Shown piece by piece: positions 33,350 to 42,934 of a DNA stretch of 64,000 bases. The first letter of the stretch is position 1. Each line of letters opens with the position of its first letter. The notes under the pieces were generated by a model. It was not told the origin of the DNA, ran no database searches, and was given only the letters and a program-made list of their open reading frames with translations. The DNA is taken from assembly GCA_019245575.1 (NCBI GenBank), contig JAFARE010000002.1:1-64000 (forward strand), given 5' to 3'. This DNA is from Candidatus Dormiibacterota bacterium (GTDB lineage: Bacteria; Chloroflexota; Dormibacteria; Aeolococcales; Aeolococcaceae). Position numbers and translations under genes: made by a program.

Positions 33350-36098
33350 GCGCCGATTCTGCCACGGCATCGGGCACCGCCCCGTCCTTGACGAAGCGCG
33401 CCACCAGCTGCGGCACCTCCTCGAACGGCGCGCCGGCGCGAGCCGCCGGCGGCAGCGCTCGCAGGAACACCTCGCCGTAGTCGCGCGTGGCAAGGCGCTC
33501 GTCACACAGGACGACGGCGCCCCGGTCGGTGCTGCTGCGAATCAAGCGACCGAATCCCTGACGCAGGCGAAGCACCGCCTGCGGCAGCACGTACTGCGTG
33601 AACGGGTCACGCAGGCCCTCGGTGCGAGCGCGCACCAGGGGATCGGTGGGCACGGGAAACGGCAGCTTGTCGATGAGCACGCACTGCAGCCGGTCACCGG
33701 GGACGTCGATGCCCTCCCAGAACGAGCTCGTGCCCAGCAGGACGGTGCGCGGATCGCTGAGGAAGCTGGCCAGGATCTGGCGCCGCGTCCCGTCGATGCC
33801 CTGTCCCAGCAGCGCGACACCCCGCTGCTCCATGCGGTCGTGCAGCAGCGCGTGCACGCGGCGCAGCGGCCCGTAGCCCGTGAACAGCACGAGGGTCCTG
33901 CCACCCAGCTCCTCCGCGATGTGCTCCACGAGCTGCGCGATCACGTGCTCGTGCTGCGGGTCGTCGTAGCTGGGCACCCCCTCACACACCACGCAGAGCG
34001 CCTGGTGGAGGTAGTCGAAGGGCGACGACAGCGCCAGCTCCTCGGCGGCATCGCCGATGCCCACACGGTGGCGGATGAAGTCGAAGCTCCCGCCCACCGT
34101 CAGCGTCGCCGACGTGAGCACGCTGCTCTCTGTGCTGTCGAACACGAGCTCACGCAACGGCTCGGCCACGCTGACCGGCGCTTCATGCAGCTCCGACTGC
34201 TCCGCGCGCAGCTCGAGCCAGCTGACGAAGCCAGGGCGCGGGCGGCACACGACATGGTCGACGGTGGCCGCGACGCCGCGCAGCGCAGCCGCCGCGAGCG
34301 ACATCTCGTCCGCGGCGGCGCCCGGCTGGGGCAGCAGATCCTGCTGCACCGGCGCAGCCTCACGCGCGCCGTCGAGCGCGGCCGCCGTCTCGAGCATCGC
34401 GCTCACCGCCTGGCGGCCGACGCGGAGCACGGCGGCGAACCGCGGGTCCTGGCGCACAGCATCGCTGAGTCCGATACGGCCGTTTCCAGGATGCTCGCCG
34501 CCGAGGCGCTCGGCCACGAATCCCTTCACGTCCCCGAACAGGCGCTGCCCCGCCTCCCGGCACCGGCTCAGCGCCTCGGCGAGCTCTGTTTCGGGTCGGA
34601 CCGGAAGGCGGTCGATGACGAGCTGCAGCCCGGCCCCCCGCGCTGAGGAGCCCAGCTGCTCGGTCGCGGTCGCCTCCAGATGGTGCGCCTCGTCCACGAC
34701 GAGGGACTGGTATGACGGCAGCACCTGTCCCTGCCGTTCCGACGCGGCCAGCAGCAGCGCATGGTTTGTGACAACTATGGCGGCATCAGCGGCGGCCGCT
34801 CGCGCGGCGACCATGTGGCAGCGTCGCGTTGCCCAGTTGGCGCAGTACGTGCCCAGGCAGTCGTCCGTGTCGGACGCAATGACGCTCCACAGCTGCTGTT
34901 CCTCGGCGGCGAGGTGCAGCTCGGCGCGGTCGCCGGTGCGCGTCTCAACCAGCCACACCAGGACCTTCAGCTTGAACCGGATCGCGTCAAGGCCCTCCTT
35001 GCTCGCGCCGTCGTCCGCCTGGCCGAGAAACCGGTGCCAGCGGCGCAGGCTCACGTAGTGGTTGCGTCCCTTGAGCGAGGCAACCGGCAGACTTCCCGGT
35101 ACGAGCGCTGCCACGGCCGGCAGGTCGCGGTCGGCCAGTTGCTCCTGCAGGTTCACCGTGTGCGTCGCGACCACGGCGCGCTGGCCGCCGCGGGCGGCCC
35201 AGAGGGCGAGTGGAACCAGGTAGCCCCTCGACTTGCCGACACCGGTGCCGGCCTCGACGAGCAGGCGACGGCGGCGCTCCAGCGCCTGGGCCACGGCCCG
35301 GCCCATCTGCACCTGCTGCTCGCGGTATTCGTGGACCGTGCCGTCCCCGCCCATCGGCTCGGCGAGCACCCTGGCGGCCGCTTGCTCCAGCGGCAGCCGC
35401 TCGAGGCCGCGCACGCTCGCGGCGGAGGGCTCAACCGGCTCCGCGATGGGAGCCCCGTACGCCGCGACGTGATCGGGTGCCCCGCGCCCGCGCACCATGC
35501 CGCCGAAGAAGGCGGCCAGAGGCCATTCCGCCTGCTGCGCCACGCGCCGGACCTCTGCGAGCACCGCCGCCGGCAGGCCCTCAGCCAGGGAAACGAGCAG
35601 CCGGAAGAGCTCGCCGGTGGTCTCCGCGTCGCTCAGGGCGCGGTGCGGGCGGTCGTGCCGCAGTCCGCGCATGCGGCTCAGCGCGGGCAGGCCGTGGCTG
35701 GCTGCGCTCGGCAGGAGGATGCGGGCCAGCTCGAGGGTGTCGAATACCATCCGGCCGGCGAACGCTTCCGGCACGAGCGCGCGGCAGAACTGCAGGTCGA
35801 ACGCGCCGCCGTGCAGCACCAGCGCGGCGCCCTCGCAGAAGTCAGCCAGCTGCGCGATCCCCTCCAGCGGGCTCGGGGCGCCCCGCACGTCCGCGTCCGT
35901 GAGCCCCACCAGCCGCTGGATCGCCAGCGGGATGGGGATACCAGGATCGACCACCAACTCGAGCTGTGCGGTGCGGCGCATGGCGGCGTCGTACCGCACG
36001 GCGCCGATCTCCAGCACGCGGTCGGTCTTGGGGGAAAGACCCGTCGCCTCGAGGTCGAAGGCGACCAGCTGGTCGAACCGCCCGGCCGCCAGGATCAC
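33336..36098 (-). CDS. dinG: DnaQ-type exonuclease fused to DinG-type helicase
   Basis: DinG is a superfamily 2 XPD-like 5'-3' helicase that resolves R-loops and forks. The 920-residue protein starts with a DEDDh exonuclease domain whose residues are intact: D15 and E17 in FDLEATGL, Asp in HGGAFDLQF, and His/Asp in HRALSDAE. The helicase has Walker A EAGTGVGKS, box II VVDEAHHLE, a GIDVPGD motif and a Cys-rich insert (CLGTYC then RRC) where XPD-type enzymes hold a 4Fe-4S cluster; I see three of the four Cys clearly. This exonuclease-DinG fusion is known from Firmicutes and relatives. The ATG overlaps the plsC stop. Confidence 0.92.
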   Translation of the reverse strand: MILAAGRFDQLVAFDLEATGLSPKTDRVLEIGAVRYDAAMRRTAQLELVVDPGIPIPLAIQRLVGLTDADVRGAPSPLEGIAQLADFCEGAALVLHGGAFDLQFCRALVPEAFAGRMVFDTLELARILLPSAASHGLPALSRMRGLRHDRPHRALSDAETTGELFRLLVSLAEGLPAAVLAEVRRVAQQAEWPLAAFFGGMVRGRGAPDHVAAYGAPIAEPVEPSAASVRGLERLPLEQAAARVLAEPMGGDGTVHEYREQQVQMGRAVAQALERRRRLLVEAGTGVGKSRGYLVPLALWAARGGQRAVVATHTVNLQEQLADRDLPAVAALVPGSLPVASLKGRNHYVSLRRWHRFLGQADDGASKEGLDAIRFKLKVLVWLVETRTGDRAELHLAAEEQQLWSVIASDTDDCLGTYCANWATRRCHMVAARAAAADAAIVVTNHALLLAASERQGQVLPSYQSLVVDEAHHLEATATEQLGSSARGAGLQLVIDRLPVRPETELAEALSRCREAGQRLFGDVKGFVAERLGGEHPGNGRIGLSDAVRQDPRFAAVLRVGRQAVSAMLETAAALDGAREAAPVQQDLLPQPGAAADEMSLAAAALRGVAATVDHVVCRPRPGFVSWLELRAEQSELHEAPVSVAEPLRELVFDSTESSVLTSATLTVGGSFDFIRHRVGIGDAAEELALSSPFDYLHQALCVVCEGVPSYDDPQHEHVIAQLVEHIAEELGGRTLVLFTGYGPLRRVHALLHDRMEQRGVALLGQGIDGTRRQILASFLSDPRTVLLGTSSFWEGIDVPGDRLQCVLIDKLPFPVPTDPLVRARTEGLRDPFTQYVLPQAVLRLRQGFGRLIRSSTDRGAVVLCDERLATRDYGEVFLRALPPAARAGAPFEEVPQLVARFVKDGAVPDAVAESAHDDW

Positions 36099-36748
36099 GC
36101 CGCCGGCGGAGCGCCGGACTGCCGGCGCCGGTCATCGCCGGGGAGCAGCGCTCGGACGCGGGCCATCATGAGATCGGTGGCCGCCTGGTGGCCGAGCGGG
36201 CGGCCGGCATCATCGATGTCGGGAACTGCGAACGGCTCTCCGATGACGATGCGCACCGGCGCCCGGCGCGGGATGATCGCTCCACGGGGCAGCACGCCAT
36301 CGCTGCCGGCAGCGGCCACGGGCACGATCGGCACCCGCGCGTGGCGGGCGATGAATCCGGCGCCCGGGTGCGCCCGCCCTCCGGCGGCGCGATCGGCCCG
36401 CGTGCCCTCGGGATAGACGACCAGAAGGTGGCCGCGGCGGAGCACGTCCAGCGCCTGGCGCAGCGCCGTCCGGTCGGGGCTGTCACGCACCACGGGGAAG
36501 GTGTGGCAGTGACGGAACAGCCACCCCGTGACGCGGCGGCGAAACAGCTCGCTCTTGGCCATGTAGTACACGTCGAGACGCGGGATGTGGATGCCCAGCA
36601 TCACCGGGTCGATCGCGCCCACGTGGTTGCCCACCAGCAGCGCGGGACCGCGGCGCGGCACGTGCTCAAGTCCTTCGATGCGCAGGCGCTTGCCGAGCAC
36701 GACGACCGTGGCCACGCGCACCGCGGCCCGCATGAACGCGTAGATCAC
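36095..36748 (-). CDS. plsC: 1-acyl-sn-glycerol-3-phosphate acyltransferase
   Basis: PlsC makes phosphatidic acid at the inner membrane by acylating lysophosphatidate. The 217-residue protein has the catalytic NHVGAIDP motif (NHx4D type, about 41-48) and YPEGTRA (substrate phosphate binding). An N-terminal hydrophobic helix (about 4-20) could bind the membrane. Its ends overlap both neighbours by 4 bases. PlsC next to cytidylate kinase is a common arrangement. Confidence 0.93.
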   Translation of the reverse strand: MIYAFMRAAVRVATVVVLGKRLRIEGLEHVPRRGPALLVGNHVGAIDPVMLGIHIPRLDVYYMAKSELFRRRVTGWLFRHCHTFPVVRDSPDRTALRQALDVLRRGHLLVVYPEGTRADRAAGGRAHPGAGFIARHARVPIVPVAAAGSDGVLPRGAIIPRRAPVRIVIGEPFAVPDIDDAGRPLGHQAATDLMMARVRALLPGDDRRRQSGAPPAA

Positions 36749-38187
36749 GGCGGCACGAGGCCTGCGGCGGCACAGCGCTCCAGCGCGATGCGCACCATCT
36801 CCTCGATGCCGTTCGTCTCGGTGTCGATGACGAAGGCGTCAGGCGCCGGGCGGAGCGGCGCCGCGGCGCGGGAGCTGTCGGCGCGGTCACGCGCTCCGAC
36901 CTCGACGCTCATGTCGCCGAGGCCACTGCTCCCTCGCCGCGCCAGCTGCCGCGCACGCCGGGCGACGCGCACGTCCTCACCGGCCTGCAGGTAGAGCTTC
37001 ACCGGCGCTGCGGGGAAGACGACCGTGCCGCAGTCGCGGCCGACGGCGACCGCACCGCGGCGCGCCAGCGCACGCTGCGGTTCGAGCAGCAGGCTCCGCA
37101 CTCGTGGCTGGGCGCTCACCGCCGCCAGCATCGCCGCGTGGCGAGGCTCGTGGAGCTCCGCCGCCGCGATGGGGCTTCCGTCGATGCGCACCTCGTTGCG
37201 TGGCGGGTCCACTGCTGGGATGACCTCGATGCGGAGGCCGCGAGCCAGGGCGGCTATGCCGCCGGCGTCACCCGCCTGCAGCCCGGCGGAGGCCGCGGCG
37301 ACCGCCACCGCTCGGTAGAACAGGCCGGTGTCGATGAACGGCAGCCGCAGCTCGGCGCTGAGCCGCTCGCCCAGCGTGCTCTTGCCGCTGCCGGCCGGCC
37401 CGTCGATCGTCACCACGCGTTCCGCCGGAGGGGCGCCGGACCGGTGGCCGTTCTCCTGGGGGTCTGTTTGCAGGCCGGCAGCCCGGCGAAGCTCGCGCTG
37501 CTCCCGGGACGTCAGCGGCCGCGAGGCCCCCTCGGGCAGGTCGCCCAGGGCCACGGGGCCGACCGCCACGCGCGCCAGGTCGGCGATGCCGAGGCCGGCC
37601 GCGGCGCAGAGACGCCGCACCTCACGCTTGCGGCCCTCGCCCATGACGATATCGAGCTCTCGCTCCGTCCCGGCGCGTTGCACCCCGTGGGGGCGGGCCC
37701 AGCCGTCATCGAGCTCGGCGCCGCGGCGCAGCGCGGCCAACACGGCGTCGCTCACCGGCCGGTCGGCGCGGACCCGGTAGCGTTTGACCACGCCGTACCG
37801 CGGGTGGGTCAGCCGGTGCGCCAACTCCCCGTCGGTCGTCAGCAGCAGCAGACCCCGGCTGTCGGTGTCGAGCCTGCCCACCGGGACGAGTCCGGGGACC
37901 GCGGCAACGAGGTCCATGACGGTCGGCCTGCGCTGGGGGTCGCGCCGCGTGGTCACCACCCCCGCGGGCTTGTTCAGCGCCAGCGTCACGGTCGCGGCAG
38001 CCGGGGTCACGAGCCGCCCGTCGACGGCGACCGAGTCGGCCTCCGGGTCGACCACCGCGCCGATCGCGCCGGGTCGGCCGTTCACGGTGACGCGGCCCGC
38101 GCCGATCAGCGCGTCGGCGCTGCGCCGCGACGCGAAGCCGCGCCGCGCCAGGTAGCGGTTGAGGCGCTCCCCCTGACCGGTGGTCAC
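36745..38187 (-). CDS. RluB-type pseudouridine synthase fused to cytidylate kinase
   Basis: One uninterrupted 480-codon frame joins two enzymes usually encoded by adjacent genes. Residues 1-235: S4 domain (RLNRYLARRGFASRR) and RsuA/RluB catalytic domain with GRLDTDSRGLLLLTTDG (catalytic D107) and KPAGVVTTRRDP. After a linker (about 235-255) follows cytidylate kinase: P-loop GPAGSGKSTLGERL (about 262), FIDTGLFYRAVA, GRDCGTVVFP and a C-terminal DTETNGIEEMV. Both halves keep their active residues. RluB acts on 23S rRNA; Cmk phosphorylates CMP/dCMP. A sequencing frameshift could hide a stop, but both parts are in one clean frame. GTG start overlaps scpB. Confidence 0.92.
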   Translation of the reverse strand: MTTGQGERLNRYLARRGFASRRSADALIGAGRVTVNGRPGAIGAVVDPEADSVAVDGRLVTPAAATVTLALNKPAGVVTTRRDPQRRPTVMDLVAAVPGLVPVGRLDTDSRGLLLLTTDGELAHRLTHPRYGVVKRYRVRADRPVSDAVLAALRRGAELDDGWARPHGVQRAGTERELDIVMGEGRKREVRRLCAAAGLGIADLARVAVGPVALGDLPEGASRPLTSREQRELRRAAGLQTDPQENGHRSGAPPAERVVTIDGPAGSGKSTLGERLSAELRLPFIDTGLFYRAVAVAAASAGLQAGDAGGIAALARGLRIEVIPAVDPPRNEVRIDGSPIAAAELHEPRHAAMLAAVSAQPRVRSLLLEPQRALARRGAVAVGRDCGTVVFPAAPVKLYLQAGEDVRVARRARQLARRGSSGLGDMSVEVGARDRADSSRAAAPLRPAPDAFVIDTETNGIEEMVRIALERCAAAGLVPP

Positions 38188-38801
38188 GTGGCGCCGGCGC
38201 GGGCCAGCGCGTCGTCGAGCACATCCGCCGCGTCGCTGTCGCCCAGTGGGGGCAGATCGCCCACCCGCTCCAGGCCGACGATCTGGAGGAAGCGGAGCGT
38301 CGTGCCGAACAGCCGCGGGTGGCCGGGCGTGTCCTGCCGCCCGACCTCGGCCACCAGGCCGCGATTCTCGAGGTGTTCGAGCACCGCCTCACAGTTGACT
38401 CCGCGGATGGCCTCGATCGCGGCCCGGGTGACCGGCTGCCGGTAGGCGATGATCGCCAGCGTCTCCATAGCGGGGCGGCTGAGCCGGCTCGGACGCTCCG
38501 GGTTCAGGGCGCGCTGCACGGCCCAGGCGACCTCGGGCCGGGTGACGAGCTGGATCGCGTCCCCGTGGCGCTGCAGCATGAGGCCGCGCCCGCGCAGGTC
38601 GCGCGCCAGCACGTCGGCAGCGGCGCCGACAGAGGACGGGCTTCGACCCAGGATCTCGCCGGCCTCTGCCAGCGTGACCGAGCGGCTGAGAGCGAAGCAC
38701 AGCGCTTCCAGGGCGGGGGCGAGATCCTCGGCCTCCGCGTCGGCGGTCATGGCGGGCACGACGGCCCTGCCGAACACGTCGAGCACCGGGCCGTCATCCA
38801 C
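38184..38801 (-). CDS. scpB: Segregation and condensation protein ScpB
   Basis: ScpB is a winged-helix partner that dimerises on ScpA in the Smc condensin. The 205-residue protein has the expected two winged-helix domains with ALEALCFALSRSVTLAE (about 30-46), RPSRLSRPAMETLAIIAYRQPVTRAAIEAIRG-like block (about 105-135) and a GRQDTPGHPRLFGTT hairpin. It overlaps scpA by 8 bp and the RluB-Cmk gene by 4. Confidence 0.94.
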   Translation of the reverse strand: MDDGPVLDVFGRAVVPAMTADAEAEDLAPALEALCFALSRSVTLAEAGEILGRSPSSVGAAADVLARDLRGRGLMLQRHGDAIQLVTRPEVAWAVQRALNPERPSRLSRPAMETLAIIAYRQPVTRAAIEAIRGVNCEAVLEHLENRGLVAEVGRQDTPGHPRLFGTTLRFLQIVGLERVGDLPPLGDSDAADVLDDALARAGAT

Positions 38802-39531
38802 GAGCCGTCACCCTGATCGTGCCGAAGGCCTCCGGCTGATCCACCGCTGCCTCGCCCAGCCGGAGCAGCTCCAGCAGGGCGAGGAAGCATGCGACCGCCT
38901 CGAGGCGGTTGGTCATGCCGCGGAAGAGGTCCTCGAAGTCCAGCGGGCCCGCGGCGAGGCGCCGGCGGAGCTCGTCGGCCTTCTCCTCCACCGAGAAGGT
39001 CACGGCGCCGACGGGCAGGGGCTCGGCCTCGGCGAGGCGCTCCAGCACGGCACGGAAGGCGGCCGCCAGACGCTCCGGCGGGATCCGCATGCTCTCCACC
39101 GGGATGACCTCGGGCGCGACCATGCCCAGGAAGCTGCGCGCGCCCTCGTCCGACGCCTCGGAGAGCAGCGCCTCGGCGGCCGCCTTGAAGAGGCGGTACT
39201 CCGCCAGGCGCTGCCCGACGTCGGCGCCCTGGCTCTCCTCCTCCGCCTCGAGCGTCGCCGAGGGGTCCGGCAGCACGGCGCCGGCCTTGAGCGAGACGAG
39301 CCGGGCCACCAGGGTGAGGAAATCGGCGACGTCGCCCATCTCGGGACGGGGCGGCGGCCCCTCCATGCGCCGCTTGAACGCCTCCGTGATCGCGCTGACG
39401 GACACGCCGGTCAGGTCGATCTCGCCCCGCTGGGCGGCGCGCACAAGATCCTCGAGCGAGCCGCTGAATCCGGTCACCTCGACGGGGAACCGGACGTCCG
39501 TCGTCGCCGGCGCGTCTTCCTGGGTTTCCAC
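38794..39531 (-). CDS. scpA: Segregation and condensation protein ScpA
   Basis: ScpA is the kleisin of the Smc-ScpAB condensin that compacts and separates chromosomes. The 245-residue protein has the N-terminal kleisin motif FSGSLEDLVRAAQRGEIDLTG-like block (about 22-42) and an all-helical C-terminus ending with a winged helix. Acidic stretches (about 115-130) are typical. It follows recN by 2 bp. Smc itself is not in the window. Confidence 0.93.
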   Translation of the reverse strand: METQEDAPATTDVRFPVEVTGFSGSLEDLVRAAQRGEIDLTGVSVSAITEAFKRRMEGPPPRPEMGDVADFLTLVARLVSLKAGAVLPDPSATLEAEEESQGADVGQRLAEYRLFKAAAEALLSEASDEGARSFLGMVAPEVIPVESMRIPPERLAAAFRAVLERLAEAEPLPVGAVTFSVEEKADELRRRLAAGPLDFEDLFRGMTNRLEAVACFLALLELLRLGEAAVDQPEAFGTIRVTARG

Positions 39532-39533
39532 GC

Positions 39534-41267
39534 CTACATCGTACGAACGGCCAGGGCGGTTGCAGCGCCACCCGTCCCGCCCTCGGCCAGCAGCTCGTCG
39601 GCGCGACGCAGCGCCGCGGCCGTCTGGCGGCCCGACATGAGCCGGGCGATCTCGGCCAGCCGGGCGTCGTCGCTCACCGGCGCCACCTCCGCCCGTGCGC
39701 CGCCCGGCGCGTCGCGCTTCGACACGACCAGGTGGGTGCGGGCGCGGGCGGCGATCTCCGGGCGGTGGGTCACGGCCAGCACCTGGCGCCCCGCGCCGAT
39801 GGCGGCCAGGAGGTCCCCCACCCGCGCCGCGGTCTCGCCACCCAGGCCGCCGTCCACCTCATCGAGCACGAGGAGTGGCGCGCCGGCCTCCTGCACCGAT
39901 GCCGAGAGCGCAAGGGCGAGGCGGGACAGCTCGCCGCCCGACGGTCCCCGGTCCAGGGCCACCGGGACCATGTCCCGGTTGGTGACCAGGCGGAACTCGA
40001 CGTCGTCAGCGCCGTGCTCGGCGCAGCGAACGGCCCGCCCGTCACCGAGGTCGAGACCGCCGGGGTCGAGAGACCGGCTCAGGACGATGCGGAACCGGGC
40101 GTGGGGCAGCGCCAGCTCACGCAGCTGCGCGGTGACCTCCCGCTCCAGCCGCCGCGCCGTGGTGGCGCGCAGCCGGCTGAGCTCCGCCGCCGCTTCCGCC
40201 GCCTCCCGCCGCACAGCGGCGCAATCCGCCTCATGACGCGCCACCAGGTCGTCGCCGCCGTCGGCCGCAGCCACCAGCGCCTCGGCCTGCTCCAGTTCGG
40301 CGATCGCCTCCTCGATGGACCCGTGGCGGCGAGCCACGCGGGCGAGCGCGTCGAGGCGTTCCTCCACCCCAGCCAGCCGCTCCTGGTCCACCACCACGGT
40401 GCCGCCGTAGCGACGCGCGTCCAGGGCCAGCTCGCGCAGGCGCTCGACGAGGTCGGCTGCCGTATCCGCGATCTCCGCCAGCGGCGGGTCGAACGCGGCC
40501 ATGGTTGCCGCGCTGATGGCGCTTCCGGCCAGCCGGTCGGCGGCGCCCGAATCCTCCTCCCCGGCCGCTTCCGCGATGGCCTCCGCCGCGGCGGCCAGCT
40601 TCGCCGCGCTGGCGAGGCGCACCCGCTCCGCCTCCAACCCGGGAACCTCGCCCGATCGCAGCTCGAGCGGCCTGAGCTCGGCCACCAGGTCGCGCGCCCG
40701 CTGCACCTGGGCGCGGCCGGCGCTGGCAGCCCGCCGCGCCGCCTCCAGCGCGGCCTCGGCGTCACGCCAGTGGTGCACGGCCGCCTCGGTGCGCGCGCGA
40801 GGCGCGCGCCCCGCCCCGCCACCTGCCACGTCGAGCAGGTCACGCTGCCACGAGGCTCGCAGCAGGCGCTGGCTCGCGCCCTGCAGGGTGACATCCGCCA
40901 GCCCGTCGCCGAGCTCGCGCAGCGTGCTGAGGGAGACGAGCGCGCCGTTCACGCGGCAGGAGCCGCGGCCACCGGGCACGACCTCGCGCGTGAGCGTGAG
41001 GAGGTCGTCGTCCGGGATCCCCAGCTCTGCCAGCCGCTCACGAACGTCGGCTGGCACCGGGTCGAAGACGGCGGTGACGCGCGCTGCGGATGCTCCCGGC
41101 CGCACCGAGCCGGGATCGGCGCGGCCGCCGAGGGCGGCCCGCAGCGCGGTGACGCACACGGACTTGCCCGCCCCGGTCTCCCCGGTGAGCGCGGTGAAGC
41201 CATCTCCCGGCTCCAGCCTCGCAGCGGCGATCACCGCCAGGCCCTCGACGCGGAGCTCACGAAGCAT
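39534..41267 (-). CDS. recN: DNA repair protein RecN
   Basis: RecN is an SMC-like ATPase for double-strand-break repair. The 577-residue protein has Walker A GETGAGKSV (about 29-37), a central coiled coil, a signature near PSGGELSRLALALS, and Walker B LVLDEVDGGLGGETA. Length is standard. It overlaps the nadK 3' end by 11 bp. RecN is SOS-induced in many bacteria, but no LexA box is visible close to this gene, which lies deep in an operon. Confidence 0.95.
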   Translation of the reverse strand: MLRELRVEGLAVIAAARLEPGDGFTALTGETGAGKSVCVTALRAALGGRADPGSVRPGASAARVTAVFDPVPADVRERLAELGIPDDDLLTLTREVVPGGRGSCRVNGALVSLSTLRELGDGLADVTLQGASQRLLRASWQRDLLDVAGGGAGRAPRARTEAAVHHWRDAEAALEAARRAASAGRAQVQRARDLVAELRPLELRSGEVPGLEAERVRLASAAKLAAAAEAIAEAAGEEDSGAADRLAGSAISAATMAAFDPPLAEIADTAADLVERLRELALDARRYGGTVVVDQERLAGVEERLDALARVARRHGSIEEAIAELEQAEALVAAADGGDDLVARHEADCAAVRREAAEAAAELSRLRATTARRLEREVTAQLRELALPHARFRIVLSRSLDPGGLDLGDGRAVRCAEHGADDVEFRLVTNRDMVPVALDRGPSGGELSRLALALSASVQEAGAPLLVLDEVDGGLGGETAARVGDLLAAIGAGRQVLAVTHRPEIAARARTHLVVSKRDAPGGARAEVAPVSDDARLAEIARLMSGRQTAAALRRADELLAEGGTGGAATALAVRTM

Positions 41268-42159
41268 CGCGCGACTCCGTCACGCTTCGGCGCTCGAGGC
41301 GCGTTTCAGACACTGGTGGCATCAACTCGATGTCCTTGTGGGGCACGCCGAAGCGGAACTTCTCGCGCAGCCGGGCTTGAAATGACGGCGAGTGCGCGAA
41401 GCGCACGACCTCCAGCTCGGGACCGGGGCGCACGGTGATGTCGCCGCCGTCGGCAAGCTGCGCGATGGAGTGTCCGTCGGTCGCGACGAACACCTCCCCC
41501 CGCTCGACGGTCACCCGCACCACGACCGCGTCCGGCACGACCACCGGGCGGCTGATCACGGCGTGCGGCGCCAAGGGAACGACACAGAGCACGTGGAGCC
41601 GCGGATCGATGGGCGGGCCGCCCGCGCTCAGCGCATACGCCGTGGACCCCGTGGCCGTGGCCACCACGACGCCGTCGGCGTCGAACACGCCGAGGAGCTC
41701 CTCGTCCACGTCGACGCGAAGCCGGGCCACGCTCACACCGCGGGCGCGGACGACGACCTCATTGAGCGCGAGCGCTGAAGCGTCGCCCGCCGGGTCGGAC
41801 GCGCGCACATCCACCAGCGAGCGCCGCTGGGTGCGGAAGTCGCCGGCGTGGAAGCTGGAGATCGCGTCGGCAAGGTCGTCGACCTCGATGTCATTGAGGA
41901 ACCCGAGGCGTCCGCGGTTCACCCCGATCACCGGGATGCCTCGCGGGGCGGCGAGCCGCGCGCCGTAGAGGAAGGTGCCGTCGCCGCCGACGGTGACCAG
42001 GAGCGCCGCGCTGTCGCCGTTGTCCGCGATGCTCTCCTCGGGGCGTTCCAGCGCCGTCCAGACGCCGTACCCGCAGGACTGTGCGCGCGCCACCGCCGCC
42101 TCGATCACCCGCTGCTCACCCGGGTGCAGCAGGAAGCCGATGCTGCGCTGCTCGGTCAC
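41257..42159 (-). CDS. nadK: NAD kinase
   Basis: NadK phosphorylates NAD to NADP in the cytoplasm. The 300-residue protein has the GGDGTFLYGARL motif (about 58-69), NRGRLGFLNDI, and the conserved TATGSTAYALSAGGP block. GTG 42159 is chosen for its 4-base overlap with the tlyA stop; an upstream frame of 13 codons is rejected. The tlyA-nadK-recN order is widely conserved in Gram-positive-type genomes. Confidence 0.95.
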   Translation of the reverse strand: MTEQRSIGFLLHPGEQRVIEAAVARAQSCGYGVWTALERPEESIADNGDSAALLVTVGGDGTFLYGARLAAPRGIPVIGVNRGRLGFLNDIEVDDLADAISSFHAGDFRTQRRSLVDVRASDPAGDASALALNEVVVRARGVSVARLRVDVDEELLGVFDADGVVVATATGSTAYALSAGGPPIDPRLHVLCVVPLAPHAVISRPVVVPDAVVVRVTVERGEVFVATDGHSIAQLADGGDITVRPGPELEVVRFAHSPSFQARLREKFRFGVPHKDIELMPPVSETRLERRSVTESRDAS

Positions 42160-42932
42160 GCGCTCCCCTCGTGCGGCAGCACCAGGTGCGCCATCCACTC
42201 CTGATTGCCCTTCGAGCCGCGCAGCGCGGCAGGCACGGGCGGCCGGGGTGCCTCGGCGCCGAGCTCCTCGCGCGCCCAGGCCAGGAAGCCGTCCAGACTC
42301 TGCCGGGTCAGCGCCTCGTCACGCACCAGCCCGCCGCGGCCGACCGCGTCTCGGCCCAGCTCGAACTGGGGCTTGAAGAGGGCGATGACATCCGCGGGCC
42401 GTGCTGACAGCCGGGCCATCGCCGGCAGCACCAGGCGCAGCGAGATGAAGGAGACGTCGAGCGTTATGAGTGACGGTGCCGGGCCGGGCAGGCTGCGCAG
42501 GTGGCGCGCATTGGTCTCGTCCATCACCACGACCTTGGGGTCGCGCGCGAGGCGTGACAGGAGCAGGCCCCTGCCCACGTCGACGGCGTACACGCGGGCG
42601 ACGCCGCGCGCCAGGAGCACGTCGGTGAACCCGCCGGTGGACGCGCCGGCGTCGAGCGCGACCCGGCCGGCGCAGGCGACGTCGAATGCGTCGAGCGCGG
42701 CGGACAGCTTCACCCCGCCGCGGCTCGCCCAGGGGTGGTCGCGACCCAGCACGCGCACCGCCGAAGCGGTTCCCACGCGGTGCGCGGCGCTGCCCGCGCG
42801 AGCGCCGTCGACCTCCACAAGGCCGGCCGCGATCAGCGCCTGCGCCCGCTCCCGGCTGGGCGCGAGGTCACGCGCCACCAGCTCGGCATCGAGCCGCCGC
42901 GACCCGGGGCGCAGCGTCGTCACGTTCGCCAT
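42156..42932 (-). CDS. tlyA: TlyA family rRNA 2'-O-methyltransferase / hemolysin-like protein
   Basis: TlyA methylates cytidines in 16S and 23S rRNA; loss confers capreomycin resistance in mycobacteria. The 258-residue protein has an N-terminal S4 domain (about 12-70, with RLDAELVARDLAPSRERAQA-like start) and an FtsJ-type domain with ALDAGASTGGFTDVLL, RVYAVDVGRGLL and TLDVSFISL. Length fits. A 16-bp palindrome TACACAGACTTGTGTA sits 3 bp upstream of its ATG. A related protein without S4 is encoded at 14453-15049. Confidence 0.95.
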   Translation of the reverse strand: MANVTTLRPGSRRLDAELVARDLAPSRERAQALIAAGLVEVDGARAGSAAHRVGTASAVRVLGRDHPWASRGGVKLSAALDAFDVACAGRVALDAGASTGGFTDVLLARGVARVYAVDVGRGLLLSRLARDPKVVVMDETNARHLRSLPGPAPSLITLDVSFISLRLVLPAMARLSARPADVIALFKPQFELGRDAVGRGGLVRDEALTRQSLDGFLAWAREELGAEAPRPPVPAALRGSKGNQEWMAHLVLPHEGSA

Positions 42933-42934
42933 AT

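Noticed and set aside
39534-41267. SOS box for recN
   Set aside because: No CGAAC-N4-GTTCG palindrome lies before recN or nadK; the only palindrome nearby (42935-42950) has a different sequence.
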